From assembly GCF_030285665.1 (NCBI RefSeq), contig NZ_CP127295.1, forward strand, positions 1,240,001 through 1,304,000: 64,000 bases of DNA, in the 5' to 3' direction. The notes under the pieces were generated by a model. The model ran no database searches, was not told the DNA's origin, and saw only the letters and a program-made list of their open reading frames with translations. Positions 43,821-52,726 of the stretch are shown piece by piece. How positions within the stretch are numbered: the stretch's first letter is position 1; each line of letters opens with the position of its first letter. This DNA comes from Amycolatopsis mongoliensis (GTDB lineage: Bacteria > Actinomycetota > Actinomycetes > Mycobacteriales > Pseudonocardiaceae). A program made the translations under genes and the position numbers.

Positions 43821-44729
43821 GTGAACGATCTCCGCGTCCCGCCGCTGTTCGCCGACCGGGCACCACGGGTGCTCGGCCCGGAGGCCGCCGCCTGGGTGGC
43901 CGCCCTGCCGGACCTGGCCGCCGCGTACGCCCGGAAGTGGGGCCTGACGTTCGAGGGCGAAGCGATGCACGGCTACGTCGGCGTGGTGCAGCCCGCCCGG
44001 CTCGCCGACGGCACGCCGGTGGTGCTGAAACTCGGCTGGCGGGACGAGGAGTCCGCCGACGAGCCCCTCGCACTGTCCACATGGGCCGGTCGGGGTGCGG
44101 TGCTGCTGCTGGAATCCGCCCCCGGCGACGGCGTCCTGCTGCTCGAACGGCTCGACGCCTGGCGCACGCTCGACGACCTTCCGCTGCGGGACGCCGTCCC
44201 CCGCCTCGGCGAGCTGGCCCGGCGCCTCGCCGTGCCCGCACCGCCGTCGTTGCGGCGCCACCTGCGCACCGAGGCCGCGAAACTGGCCGAAGAGCTGCCC
44301 CGGCGGTGGGCCGCGCTCGGCGAGCCGTTCGAGCGGCGGCTCGTCGACGACGCCGTCGCGATCTGCCGCGAGCTCGGGCCGTCCGCCGGCGGGCTGCTGG
44401 TGAACGAGGACCTGCACTTCCAGAACGTCCTGGCCGGCAGCCGGGAGCCGTGGCTGGTCATCGACCCGAAGCCGCTGGCCGGTGACCTCGAGTGGGGCGT
44501 CATCCCGGTGTTCTGGAACCGCTTCGCCGAGTCCACACTGGACGAACGGTTCGCGCTGGTCGTCGCGTCGCACCAGCTCGACGCCGGGAAGGCGCGGGCG
44601 TGGACCCTCGTGCGCGCGGTGCAGAACTGGCTTTGGATGCTCGAAGACCTCGAAGAGTTCGAAGCGGACAGCGACGACCCGGCGTTCGTCACAGTGCCGG
44701 AAATCGCTCTGTGGGCAGCCGACCGATAG
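43821..44729 (+). CDS. Aminoglycoside/hydroxyurea phosphotransferase-like kinase
   Basis: 302 residues. The order of motifs fits the APH(6)/hydroxyurea kinase family: PVVLKLGWRDEE (ATP lysine), LLLERLDAWRTL, NEDLHFQNVL (catalytic loop, LH.QN) and VIDPKPLAGDLEW (DPK, metal). Such enzymes phosphorylate streptomycin, but many are housekeeping small-molecule kinases. GTG 43821 follows directly on GGGGAG, so initiation is unusual and may be leaderless. No resistance cluster is nearby. Confidence 0.83.
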   Translation: MNDLRVPPLFADRAPRVLGPEAAAWVAALPDLAAAYARKWGLTFEGEAMHGYVGVVQPARLADGTPVVLKLGWRDEESADEPLALSTWAGRGAVLLLESAPGDGVLLLERLDAWRTLDDLPLRDAVPRLGELARRLAVPAPPSLRRHLRTEAAKLAEELPRRWAALGEPFERRLVDDAVAICRELGPSAGGLLVNEDLHFQNVLAGSREPWLVIDPKPLAGDLEWGVIPVFWNRFAESTLDERFALVVASHQLDAGKARAWTLVRAVQNWLWMLEDLEEFEADSDDPAFVTVPEIALWAADR

Positions 44730-44739
44730 TGTCAGCGGC

Positions 44740-46038
44740 ATGGCCGCGGTCAACAGGGTTTTCGCTGCTCAGCTGTCCGGGTTGCCGGTGTTCGGACCGG
44801 ACGGCGAGTCCATCGGCCGGGTCCGCGACCTGGTCGCCGGACTGCGCCTGGACGCGCAGCCACCGCGGATCCTCGGCCTGGTCGTCGAGCTGACCACGCG
44901 ACGGCGGGTGTTCGTGCCGATGCTGCGCGTCACCTCGATCGAACCGAGCGCCGTGACACTCGCCACCGGCTCGGTCAACATGCGCCAGTTCACCCAGCGG
45001 CCCAACGAGGTCCTGGTCCTCGGCCAGCTGCTCGACGCGCACGCGACGCTGGCCGGGTCCGACACGCGGATCACCGTCGTCGACGCCGGGATGGAGCCGA
45101 CCCGCACCCGCGACTGGGTGCTGGCGAAGCTCGCCATCCGCGAGCGGCGCGTCGGGCTGGGACGGCGCCGGTCGGCCATGCAGGTGCTGCGGTGGGAGGA
45201 GGTCGCCGGGCTGGGGCTCGCCGACCTGGCGAAGCAGCCGCAGGGCGCGGGCCAGCTGCTCATGCTGTTCGACACGATGCGCTCGGTCGACGTCGCCGCG
45301 ACCGTCCGCGACCTGCCGCTCAAGCGCCGGCACGAGGTCGCCGACGCGATGGACGACGAGCGCCTCGCCGACGTCCTCGAGGAGCTGCCGGACGACGACC
45401 AGAAGGAGCTGCTGTCCTACCTCGCCGAGGAGCGCGCGGCCGACATCCTCGAGGCGATGAACCCCGACGACGCCGCCGACCTGCTCGCCGAGCTCGCCCC
45501 CGCGGAGCAGAGCCGGCTGCTGGAGCTGATGGAGCCGGAGGAGTCCGCGCCGGTCAAGCGGCTGCTGGCCTACTCGTCCGACACCGCGGGCGGCCTGATG
45601 ACCCCGGAGCCGGTGGTGCTCACGCCCGACACGACGATCGCCGAGGCGCTGGCCCACATCCGCAACGCCGAGCTGCCGCCCGCGCTGGCCAGCATGGTGT
45701 TCGTCTGCCGGCCGCCGACCGCGACGCCGACCGGACGCTTCGTCGGCGTCGTGCACTTCCAGCGGCTGCTGCGCGAGCCGCCGGCGGAGCTCGTGGCGAG
45801 CGCCGTCGACACCGGCCTGGCGGCCCTGCGGCCCAACGCGACGCTGGCCGAGGTCACGCGCTACTTCGCCGCCTACAACCTGACCTGCGGGCCGGTCGTC
45901 GACACCGAAGACCACCTGCTCGGCGCGGTCACCGTGGACGACGTCCTCGACCACCTGCTGCCCGAGAACTGGCGCGAGACCGGCCTGCACGACACCACCG
46001 GCGAAACCGGCGAACACCTGGAGGCGGACCGTGCCTGA
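44740..46038 (+). CDS. PRC-barrel/MgtE-N/CBS protein (Rv1232c-like)
   Basis: 432 residues. N-terminal PRC-barrel-like region (LSGLPVFGPDGESIGRVRDLVAG), a central MgtE N-terminal superhelical domain (LPDDDQKELLSYLAEERAADILEAM, PDDAADLLAEL) and a C-terminal pair of CBS domains (TPEPVVLTPDTTIAEALAHI, TLAEVTRYFAAYNLTCGPVV). MgtE's membrane channel is missing, so this is a soluble cytosolic Mg2+/nucleotide sensor rather than a transporter. Its last 8 bases overlap the DUF1003 gene, the same order as Rv1232c-Rv1231c. Confidence 0.9.
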   Translation: MAAVNRVFAAQLSGLPVFGPDGESIGRVRDLVAGLRLDAQPPRILGLVVELTTRRRVFVPMLRVTSIEPSAVTLATGSVNMRQFTQRPNEVLVLGQLLDAHATLAGSDTRITVVDAGMEPTRTRDWVLAKLAIRERRVGLGRRRSAMQVLRWEEVAGLGLADLAKQPQGAGQLLMLFDTMRSVDVAATVRDLPLKRRHEVADAMDDERLADVLEELPDDDQKELLSYLAEERAADILEAMNPDDAADLLAELAPAEQSRLLELMEPEESAPVKRLLAYSSDTAGGLMTPEPVVLTPDTTIAEALAHIRNAELPPALASMVFVCRPPTATPTGRFVGVVHFQRLLREPPAELVASAVDTGLAALRPNATLAEVTRYFAAYNLTCGPVVDTEDHLLGAVTVDDVLDHLLPENWRETGLHDTTGETGEHLEADRA

Positions 46039-46540
46039 ACTGACGTCCGGACGGCGGCTGGACCAGCCGCGCAGCCAGAGCCGGTTCAAGCTGAACATCG
46101 ACCCGGACACCTTCGGCAGGCTCACCGAGCGCGTCGCCCGGTTCCTCGGCACCGGGAAGTACCTGTTCTGGCAGACGCTGCTGGTGTTCGTCTGGATCCT
46201 GCTGAACCTCTTCGCGGTGTCGCTGCAGTGGGACCCGTATCCGTTCATCCTGCTCAACCTGGCCTTTTCGACGCAGGCGGCGTACGCGGCGCCGCTGATC
46301 CTGCTCGCGCAGAACCGGCAGGACGACCGCGACCGCGTCTCGCTGGACGAGGACCGCAACCGGGCCGCGCAGACGAAGGCCGACACGGAGTACCTGGCCA
46401 GGGAGCTGGCGGCGCTGCGGCTGGCGGTCGGCGAAGTCGCGACGCGGGACTACCTGCGCGGCGAGCTGGACCGGCTGCGGGAGGACCTCGACGTCCAGCC
46501 GCGGAAGGCCAAGCCCAACCGCACTCCTACCGGGTCGTAA
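46031..46540 (+). CDS. DUF1003 membrane protein
   Basis: 169 residues from GTG 46031. Two spans (WQTLLVFVWILLNLFAVS and PFILLNLAFSTQAAYAAPLILLA) and the DUF1003 signature LNLAFSTQAAYAAPLILLAQNRQDDRDR, then a charged coiled-coil tail. In Streptomyces and mycobacteria it accompanies the MgtE/CBS protein, so a membrane partner to that sensor is possible. Eleven bases separate it from mrp. Confidence 0.9.
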   Translation: MPELTSGRRLDQPRSQSRFKLNIDPDTFGRLTERVARFLGTGKYLFWQTLLVFVWILLNLFAVSLQWDPYPFILLNLAFSTQAAYAAPLILLAQNRQDDRDRVSLDEDRNRAAQTKADTEYLARELAALRLAVGEVATRDYLRGELDRLREDLDVQPRKAKPNRTPTGS

Positions 46541-46550
46541 CATCGACGGG

Positions 46551-47696
46551 GTGACCACCACTCAGCAGCTCCCCAGCGTCGACGACGTCCGCAGCGCGCT
46601 GAAGAGCGTGCAAGATCCCGAGATCCACAAACCCATCACGGACCTGGGGATGGTGAAGGACGTCGTCGTCGGCGAAGACGGTGTCGTCACGGTCGGGATC
46701 TACCTGACGGTGGCGGGCTGCCCGCTGAAGGCGACACTGACCAACGACACCCGCGAGGCCGTCGCGAAGCTCCCGGGCGTCGTCGACGTGCAGGTCGAGC
46801 TGGACGTCATGAGTGACGAACAGCGCTCCGAGCTGCGGAAGTCGCTGCGCGGGGACGCCGCGGAGCCGGTCATCCCGTTCGCGCAGCCGGGCTCGATGAC
46901 CCGGGTGTACTGCGTGGCGTCGGGCAAGGGCGGCGTCGGCAAGTCGTCGGTCACGGTCAACCTGGCCGCGGCGATGGCCGAGCGGGGCCTGTCGGTGGGT
47001 GTCGTCGACGCCGACATCTACGGCCACTCGATCCCCCGCATGCTGGGCACGCGCGAGAAGCCGACCAAGGTCGACACGATGATCATGCCGCCGCAGGCGC
47101 ACGGCGTGAAGGTGATCTCGATCGGCATGTTCACCCCGGGCAACACGCCGGTGGTGTGGCGCGGGCCGATGCTGCACCGCGCGCTGCAGCAGTTCCTGGC
47201 CGACGTCTTCTGGGGCGACCTGGACATCCTGCTGCTGGACCTGCCGCCGGGCACCGGCGACATCGCGATCTCGGTGGCCCAGCTGATCCCGAACGCGGAG
47301 ATCCTGGTGGTCACGACGCCGCAGCAGGCCGCGGCGGAGGTGGCCGAGCGGGCCGGCGCGATCGCGCTGCAGACGCGCCAGCGCGTCGCCGGGGTCATCG
47401 AGAACATGTCGTGGCTGGAGCAGGAGGACGGCTCCCGCCTGGAGATCTTCGGCTCGGGCGGCGGGCAGACGGTGGCCGACTCGCTGACGAAGTCGATCGG
47501 CTCCGAGGTGCCGCTGCTGGGCCAGGTGCCGCTGGACCCGCGGCTGCGCGAGCAGGGCGACGAGGGGACGCCGCTGGTGCTGACCGCCCCGGACGCGCCG
47601 GCGTCGGTGGTGCTGCGGGAGACGGCGAAGAAGCTGACGGTCCGGGCCCGCGGCCTGGCCGGGATGATGCTGAACGTCACCCCGGCCGGCCGCTGA
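46551..47696 (+). CDS. mrp: Mrp/NBP35-type Fe-S cluster carrier ATPase
   Basis: 381 residues. An N-terminal MIP18/DUF59 domain (DPEIHKPITDLGMV) precedes the ParA-like ATPase with deviant Walker A SGKGGVGKSSV (about residue 125), DADIYGHSIPRMLG and DLPPGTGDIAISVAQ. This family carries and delivers [4Fe-4S] clusters. The cysteine pair CPYC of some homologs is absent, as in most actinobacterial Mrp. GTG 46551 opens a gene that ends the three-gene unit. Confidence 0.94.
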   Translation: MTTTQQLPSVDDVRSALKSVQDPEIHKPITDLGMVKDVVVGEDGVVTVGIYLTVAGCPLKATLTNDTREAVAKLPGVVDVQVELDVMSDEQRSELRKSLRGDAAEPVIPFAQPGSMTRVYCVASGKGGVGKSSVTVNLAAAMAERGLSVGVVDADIYGHSIPRMLGTREKPTKVDTMIMPPQAHGVKVISIGMFTPGNTPVVWRGPMLHRALQQFLADVFWGDLDILLLDLPPGTGDIAISVAQLIPNAEILVVTTPQQAAAEVAERAGAIALQTRQRVAGVIENMSWLEQEDGSRLEIFGSGGGQTVADSLTKSIGSEVPLLGQVPLDPRLREQGDEGTPLVLTAPDAPASVVLRETAKKLTVRARGLAGMMLNVTPAGR

Positions 47697-47702
47697 GCCT
47701 GC

Positions 47703-48761
47703 CTAGGAGCAGCGCCAGACGTACGCGGTCGAGTGCTGCGTGGCGGAGTCGTAGCGGTAGCCGCCCGCGGTGCCGTCATCGCCGATGACCACCGGCAGGT
47801 CGGCCTTGGGGTCACCGAACTTCGCGACGAAGGTGCCCTGGTCCCAGACGCCGTAGCCGGTGCCGGCCGCGTCGTTGCCGCCGTTCGCTTCGTCGACGCG
47901 GCCGGTGATCAGGCCGTTCGCGTTGATCGAGAAGCCCGGGTTGCCGTTGGAGAGGTTGTAGCTGGACTTCGGCAGGACGTGGGCCGCGTGCTGCTGGTCC
48001 CAGTAGACGCCGACCTTCTTGCCGTTGTAGACGCCGTAGCCGACGACGCGGCCGTTCTTGATGGCCTCGGGAAAGGCGTTTTCGAGGCCCGGCAGGGTGC
48101 CGAGGTGGGTCAGTGTCCCGTCACGCCAGATGTCCCGGCTGTTCAGCAGGATCGCGCCGTCCGTGTCGACCGCGGCGAGGCCGACGCCCGACGGCAAGCC
48201 GGTCAGGAGCGTCACGGTGCCCGGCTGGCCGGCGGGCCAGCGGACCGCGGTCTGGCCGGAGCCGTTCTGCTTGCGCACGACGCCGATGACGTCGCCGGAG
48301 TCCGTGATGCCGACGGCGGCCGAGCGCGTGTAGCCCGCGGGAAGCTGGCTCGACGTCGGGAAGGGCAGGGCCACGAGCGTGCCGCCGGCGCTCTTGAACG
48401 CCTTCTCGAAGGAAAAGCCGGACCCGAAGAGCGAGTAGCTCGCGGTCCCGGCGACGGCGCCAGAGCGGTTCTCGGCGGTCACGGCGGCGCCGTAGGTCCC
48501 GGCCGTGCCGAGGTCGGTGAACGTCTCGCCGGTCCAGGAAGCGGCGCGGCGGGTCTCGCCGAACTCGTCGGTCGGCAGTGTCCAGCCAGCGAAGTTGCCG
48601 TGGTCGTCGGTGGTGGTCACGCTCGCGCTGACGGAGGTGCCGGCGCCGAGGGCGGTGGGCTTCCAGGTGCACGCGGCGGCTTCGGTTGTGGCTTCGGCCA
48701 CCTGGCCGGTTCCGAGCAGGCCGGCCGCGAGCAGGGCACAGCCCAGCGATCTGAGTTTCAT
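47703..48761 (-). CDS. Secreted HAF-repeat beta-propeller protein
   Basis: 352 residues. Signal peptide (MKLRSLGCALLAAGLLGTGQVAEA) followed by repeated beta blocks such as GNFAGWTLPTDEFGETRRAASW, VVGYGVYNGKKVGVYWD and GVWDQGTFVAKFGDP, reminiscent of extracellular HAF repeats. It starts after AAGGGGAGAA. The protein is probably exported; no activity is known. A decayed partial copy of a homolog lies 240-340 bases upstream of its start (see 48921-49095). Confidence 0.75.
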   Translation of the reverse strand: MKLRSLGCALLAAGLLGTGQVAEATTEAAACTWKPTALGAGTSVSASVTTTDDHGNFAGWTLPTDEFGETRRAASWTGETFTDLGTAGTYGAAVTAENRSGAVAGTASYSLFGSGFSFEKAFKSAGGTLVALPFPTSSQLPAGYTRSAAVGITDSGDVIGVVRKQNGSGQTAVRWPAGQPGTVTLLTGLPSGVGLAAVDTDGAILLNSRDIWRDGTLTHLGTLPGLENAFPEAIKNGRVVGYGVYNGKKVGVYWDQQHAAHVLPKSSYNLSNGNPGFSINANGLITGRVDEANGGNDAAGTGYGVWDQGTFVAKFGDPKADLPVVIGDDGTAGGYRYDSATQHSTAYVWRCS

Positions 48762-48920
48762 CTTTCTCCCCTTCGTGTGCGGACGGCGGACGGCCGCCCC
48801 CACTCGAACGTAGGAGGGAAACGATCTTCTGCTCAGGGCCGTGCGCGGGGACTAGGGAAATCCCCGGAAACCGTGCGCAAACGGGTGTTCGTGCCGATTT
48901 CGTCCACAGTGGACCAGGTC
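48762..48920. other. Intergenic DNA upstream of the HAF gene
   Basis: This part of the 513-base gap contains no gene. A TCGTCCACA at 48900-48908 is one base from a DnaA box. The remaining parts of the gap are the chimeric remnant and a repeat element. Confidence 0.4.
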
Positions 48921-49095
48921 AGGTGGCATCCGGGTCGATCGGCTCAAGCGGCTCCGGCTACTTGGCCCGGCCGGCCACGTAGCCGTTCGAGCCGCTCGTC
49001 CCGTTGCCGGGACTGAGTGCGCCAGCTGATACAGGAGGCGGCACGAACGATGTCGCCGAACTCGTCTGTCGTGAGCGCCCAGCCGAGCGCCCCGA
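48921..49095 (-). pseudogene. Chimeric remnant: tatB 3' end joined to part of a HAF-type gene
   Basis: Read leftward, 49020-49095 encodes GWALTTDEFGDIVRAASCISW, clearly similar to GWTLPTDEFGETRRAASW of the neighbouring secreted protein. Directly next to it, 48921-49016 encodes, in another frame, NGYVAGRAK, a stop, then PEPLEPIDPDAT, matching the TatB C-terminus (YLAGQAK...[17 protein letters not shown]). It is non-functional. Confidence 0.7.
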
Positions 49096-49149
49096 CTCTC
49101 AACTTCCGCTCGTTTGTCGGGCCGCAACCGGCCCCGCCCCCAAAGCAGC

Positions 49150-49265
49150 CCCCGCCCTCTCCGGGGGTCCGGCCCCGCATCCATTTTATCGGGGGCAGCA
49201 CACGGAAAACCCTAAATGCCTCGGAAACGGCCGACTTGTCCACATTGCGGCCGGACTGGGGAAAA
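49150..49265 (-). repeat. Copy C of the DnaA-box repeat element
   Basis: Read leftward: CTGGGGAAAA complement at 49256-49265, an 11-base gap, a perfect DnaA box TTGTCCACA at 49236-49244, then 45 bases later a -10-like GATAAAATGG (49181-49190) and a GGGCGGGGGCTG tract (49146-49159). The same parts occur at 51413-51540 and 56770-56893. Confidence 0.55.
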
Positions 49266-49274
49266 CCGCCGACG

Positions 49275-49718
49275 CTACGTGGCGTCCGGGTCGATCGGCG
49301 GGCGCTCCCCCGGCTTCAGCGGCTCCGGCTGCTTGGCCTGGCCGGCCAGATAGCCGTTCGAGCCGTTGGTCCCATTCGTCCCATTGGAACCGTTGGTACC
49401 GCCCAGGTTCGGGCTGCCGTTGGTGATGCCCTTGAGGCCGAGCGGGTCCGCGTCGCCGTCGAAGAGGTGCTGCGTCACCACCCGCTTCGGGTCGAAGTTG
49501 CGCAGCCCGCGCAGGTCTTCGAGGGGTTTGCGGAGCTGGTCGAACTCCGGGCCCATCTCCTCGCGGAGCTGTTCCCGCGCCCCGGTCGCGAAGTCGCGGA
49601 CCTTCTTCACGCTCTTCGCCATCCAGGACGCCGCTTCGGGAAGCCGTTCCGGGCCGAGGATGAAGAGACCGGCGATGATGAGGACGAGGATTTCCCCCCA
49701 TCCGACACTGTCGAACAC
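49275..49718 (-). CDS. tatB: Sec-independent translocase subunit TatB
   Basis: 147 residues from GTG 49718. The N-terminal span and hinge [28 protein letters not shown] are diagnostic of TatB, followed by an amphipathic helix and a low-complexity tail with [16 protein letters not shown] repeats. TatB receives twin-arginine precursors at the membrane. It lies 77 bases downstream of htrA, as in mycobacteria, and its 3' end was the source of the remnant at 48921. Confidence 0.93.
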   Translation of the reverse strand: MFDSVGWGEILVLIIAGLFILGPERLPEAASWMAKSVKKVRDFATGAREQLREEMGPEFDQLRKPLEDLRGLRNFDPKRVVTQHLFDGDADPLGLKGITNGSPNLGGTNGSNGTNGTNGSNGYLAGQAKQPEPLKPGERPPIDPDAT

Positions 49719-49794
49719 CGTCTACCTCCGCTCGGAACCTACCCGGCCAGGGTACCCGCCCCGGCCCGCCCTCCGGCAGGCCGAACGCGGGAAC

Positions 49795-51312
49795 TCAGTC
49801 GGAAGCCAGGGTTACGTCGACGACGAAGCTCGCGCCGTCCCGGACCAGCTGTACCGGGACGACCTGGCCGACGTCGTGGGCGCGCACCGCGACCGTCATC
49901 TCGGCGGAGTCGCGCACCAGGCGGCCGCCGATCTTCGTGATGACGTCGCCCTCCTTGATGCCGGCGTTCGCGGCCGGGCCGCCCGGCGCGACGTTCTTCA
50001 CCTGGGCGCCCATGGTGGAGGAGCCGGCGACGGTCGAGGAAGCGTTGATGCCGATGTCGGCGTGCTGGACCTTGCCGTCCTTGATCAGCGCCTTCGCGAT
50101 CTTGACCGCGTAGTCGCTGGGGATGGCGAAGCCGATGCCGATGCTGCCGCCGTCCGCGCCGGAGGAGCGGATCGACGAGTTGATCCCGACGAGCGCGCCG
50201 GTGGAGTCGACGAGCGCGCCGCCCGAGTTGCCGTGGTTGATGGCGGCGTCGGTCTGGATGGCTTCGTAGGTGACCGGCGGGGCGCCGTTGTCGCCGCCCG
50301 CGGTGATCGGGCGGTTCAGGGCGCTGACGATGCCGGCGGTCACGGAGTTCTGCAGCGCGAGCGGCGAGCCGATGGCCATCACGGTGTCGCCGACCTGCAG
50401 GTCCGAGGACTTGCCGATCTGCAGGACGGTCGGGTTGGTGACGTTGACCTTGACGACGGCGAGGTCGGTCTTCTGGTCGGAGCCGACGAGCTTGGCCTCG
50501 GTGCGGGTGCCGTCGATGAAGATGGCGGTGACCTTGACGCCCGGGTCGGCGCTCGCGGAGGAGATCACGTGCTCGTTGGTGAGGATGTAGCCCTGCGGGT
50601 CGATCATGACGCCGGAGCCCTGCTCACCGGAATCGGCGCCGGGCTTGAAGACCTCGAGCGAGACGACGGCGGGCGCGACGCGCTTGGCGATCTCGGCGAC
50701 CGAGCCGGCGGGGCGCTCCTTGGCGGCTTCGGCTTCGGAGATGGTGGCGGAGCCGGTGAGCTCGCTCCCGGTGTCGGCAACCCACCAGCCGACCAGTCCG
50801 CCGATGGCTCCGACGAGCAGCGCGACGACCCCGAGCAGGGCGAGCGCCTTCGGCTGCACGCGACGGCCGAAGAGCACCTCGGGCAGGCTGAGCAGCGCGC
50901 CGGGCGGGCGTTTGGCGGGCTTTTCGTCGTCTTCGGCGGGCATCGCCGGACCGGCGAGGACGGCACCGGCGCCCGGATCACGCCAGGGGTCGCTGGTGCT
51001 GTTCCACAGGGGCGGCTCGGCTTCTTTCGGCTCCCCGGTGGCCTCACGCGGCCGTTCGAGCAGCACACCTTCGGCCCCGGGCGGCCGCCGGAAGGCCTCG
51101 GCGAGCGACTCGGGAGCAGGCGGCGCGAGCCGGACCCCGTTGGTCTTCTGAGGGGAGTAGAGCTGGTCGAACGCCCCGTCGACCCCACTGGGCCTGCCGA
51201 ACACGGCGGCCTGCGCCGGATCGACGGCCGGCCGCGCGAGGGGCCGCGGCCCCAGCCGCTCGCCATCGCGCGCGCCGGGCTGCTCGGGATTCACGTTCGG
51301 CTCGGTCATCAT
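49795..51312 (-). CDS. htrA: HtrA/DegP-type serine protease with PDZ domain
   Basis: 505 residues. A long acidic and Pro-rich cytoplasmic N-terminus (~165 residues), one span (LALLGVVALLVGAIGGLVGWWV), then a trypsin-like domain with His in LTNEHVI, Asp in TDLAVVKV and Ser in HGNSGGAL, and a C-terminal PDZ domain. It degrades misfolded proteins in the envelope. Located between tatB and the rseA-sigE pair and expected to be part of the SigE stress response. ATG 51312 or 51309. Confidence 0.94.
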   Translation of the reverse strand: MMTEPNVNPEQPGARDGERLGPRPLARPAVDPAQAAVFGRPSGVDGAFDQLYSPQKTNGVRLAPPAPESLAEAFRRPPGAEGVLLERPREATGEPKEAEPPLWNSTSDPWRDPGAGAVLAGPAMPAEDDEKPAKRPPGALLSLPEVLFGRRVQPKALALLGVVALLVGAIGGLVGWWVADTGSELTGSATISEAEAAKERPAGSVAEIAKRVAPAVVSLEVFKPGADSGEQGSGVMIDPQGYILTNEHVISSASADPGVKVTAIFIDGTRTEAKLVGSDQKTDLAVVKVNVTNPTVLQIGKSSDLQVGDTVMAIGSPLALQNSVTAGIVSALNRPITAGGDNGAPPVTYEAIQTDAAINHGNSGGALVDSTGALVGINSSIRSSGADGGSIGIGFAIPSDYAVKIAKALIKDGKVQHADIGINASSTVAGSSTMGAQVKNVAPGGPAANAGIKEGDVITKIGGRLVRDSAEMTVAVRAHDVGQVVPVQLVRDGASFVVDVTLASD

Positions 51313-51412
51313 TCCCCGGTGCAGAAGATCAGGTGGCTGGGCGTGACGATACCCAAGCCCAGTGCTCCGAGTCTGCCGGTACGTCAGTGAAATGGCTGTT
51401 GCTTGGGCGCGG

Positions 51413-51636
51413 TTGTCCCCAGGGCCGGGGCAATGTGGACGAACGGCGGCCTCGGCAGCCGATCAGGCGTTTCCGTCGGCGGGCGGCGATAGACTGGAGC
51501 CGGGATCGCCCCCCTGGGACGGGTGGGGGCTGCTTTCGGGGCTGGGCCGGCGCGCTGCTCTGGGAGCTTGGTCGCGCTGTCGAAGTGTCATGAATGAGTC
51601 ATTCACCTCGTCCGAGGACGTGAATGAGTCATTCAC
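51413..51636 (+). repeat. Copy A: DnaA-box-like element joined to palindrome module 1
   Basis: TTGTCCCCAG, 11 bases, TGTGGACGA (degenerate DnaA box, 51434-51442), 45 bases, GATAGACTGG (51488-51497), then a GGGTGGGGGCTG tract. At 51591-51636 lie two 15-17-base palindromes (TGAATGAGTCATTCA) with centres at 51598 and 51628, 30 bases apart, separated by CTCGTCCGAGGAC. Confidence 0.65.
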
Positions 51637-51776
51637 GTCGTTCGGGCCGCCGCTGACCGTGCGAGCCAACCGCAGCGCCTCGACCTCGCCGCGCTCGGAG
51701 CGGGGGGTTCCGGGCCGGCTGAGCCGCTGGGCGCCGGCGCGCCGTTTGAGAAGCGTGACCGCGCCGCCGAAGTGTC

Positions 51777-51823
51777 GTGAATGACTCATTCACCTCGTCC
51801 GACGACGTGAATGAGTCATTCAC
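51777..51823. repeat. Palindrome module 2
   Basis: GTGAATGACTCATTCAC (centre 51785) and GTGAATGAGTCATTCAC (centre 51815), 30 bases apart. Module 2 lies 187 bases after module 1, and both are followed by TTCGGGCCGCCG and GCGAGCC, so the unit was duplicated in tandem. Confidence 0.75.
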
Positions 51824-52022
51824 GTCATTCGGGCCGCCGTCGATCGCGAGCCTGCCGCGCCTCCCCCAGCTGCGTCCCGAACCTGCCACGGCATGAAGGA
51901 ACAGCTTCGGGCCGCCTTCCGAGCCCGAAGCCCGCCATCAGCAATCACCTGAAGCTTCGAGCTCAGGGAACGGCCTCCGGCGCCGGCGTGAGGCCCAGCC
52001 GGAAGACAGGCGCCGGCATGAT

Positions 52023-52058
52023 GAAGGCCGCCACGAGGAATCCCTCATGGCGGCCTTC
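52023..52058. terminator. Hairpin downstream of rseA
   Basis: GAAGGCCGCCA (52023-52033) pairs with TGGCGGCCTTC (52048-52058), with an inner GAGG/CCTC pairing. It lies 14 bases past the rseA stop, in line with a terminator for the sigE-rseA transcript. Confidence 0.7.
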
Positions 52059-52072
52059 GCGGGAAACAAGTC

Positions 52073-52726
52073 TCAGCGAATACCCGCCGGCACCGCGGCC
52101 GGTGTCTTGCTCGCCGGGGTCGAGGTAGGCACCGCCTGCTGCGGCACCGCCATCTGGGCCGGCAGCAGGTTCGCCTGCTGCGGGGCTCCGCCGCCGGTCT
52201 CCGGGGTGCCGTCTCCGCTGTCCGCCGACGTCCCGACCAGCGCCAACGCACTCAGCACCAGCCCGGACACCACCACACCGGCACCCTGGGCCGCGCGGCG
52301 CTTCAACCTACCGCCGCCGAGGACGTGGGGGGACTGCCCCAGCGGCGCCGATGATCCCAACGGCGCGACGCCACCCAGGACGCCCGTGTCCCGCAGCCCC
52401 GCGACCCGGTCCGGGCGCTGGACGGCGACCAGCTGGCCGTCGGCCGTGATGGCCAGGTTGTCCGGCGCGCTCGGGAGGTCCGTGTGCTCCGGGATCGACT
52501 GCAGGCTCGCCAGGAACCCCGCCGACATCGACGGCGCCCCCGCGCGGCGGATCGCGTCCACCGTCTGGCGCTGGGCGCGCACTTCGGCGGCGCACGCCGC
52601 GCAGCGCGTGATGTGCGACGCCGCGCGATCGCGGGCGCCGTGCGAGAGCTCCCCGTCGACGAACGCCACCACGGCGTCCGGCAGCAGGTGCGACTCGGGG
52701 AGTCCCCAGCCTCGGGGTGCGGTCAT
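52073..52726 (-). CDS. rseA: Anti-sigma factor, RseA-like
   Basis: 217 residues. The N-terminus has the zinc-containing anti-sigma motif H-x3-C-x2-C (HITRCAAC), characteristic of ZAS proteins that bind ECF sigma factors and release them on oxidation or proteolysis. A central linker and one hydrophobic segment near residue 155 ([15 protein letters not shown]) suggest a membrane-tethered form with an extracytoplasmic Pro/Ala-rich tail. ATG 52726 overlaps the sigE stop (ATGA), so it is the cognate partner. Confidence 0.9.
   Translation of the reverse strand: MTAPRGWGLPESHLLPDAVVAFVDGELSHGARDRAASHITRCAACAAEVRAQRQTVDAIRRAGAPSMSAGFLASLQSIPEHTDLPSAPDNLAITADGQLVAVQRPDRVAGLRDTGVLGGVAPLGSSAPLGQSPHVLGGGRLKRRAAQGAGVVVSGLVLSALALVGTSADSGDGTPETGGGAPQQANLLPAQMAVPQQAVPTSTPASKTPAAVPAGIR

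Larger units (their letters stand above)
51313..52022. other. Gene-free region between htrA and rseA
   Basis: About 710 bases. Reading frames here are products of the palindromic repeats. The region contains the htrA promoter, copy A of the DnaA-box repeat element (51413-51540) and two double-palindrome modules. No credible coding sequence. Confidence 0.6.

Noticed and set aside
43821..44729. Antibiotic resistance gene (streptomycin kinase)
   Set aside because: Only the kinase family can be seen; without a resistance or biosynthesis context the specific activity is not supported.
51591..51823. CRISPR array
   Set aside because: Repeats are palindromes 30 bases apart in pairs, with symmetric linkers instead of unique spacers, and no cas genes are present.
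51463..51889. Short frames reading VNDSFTSSDEVN-like repeats
   Set aside because: They are translations of the palindromic DNA repeats and occur on both strands, so they are not proteins.
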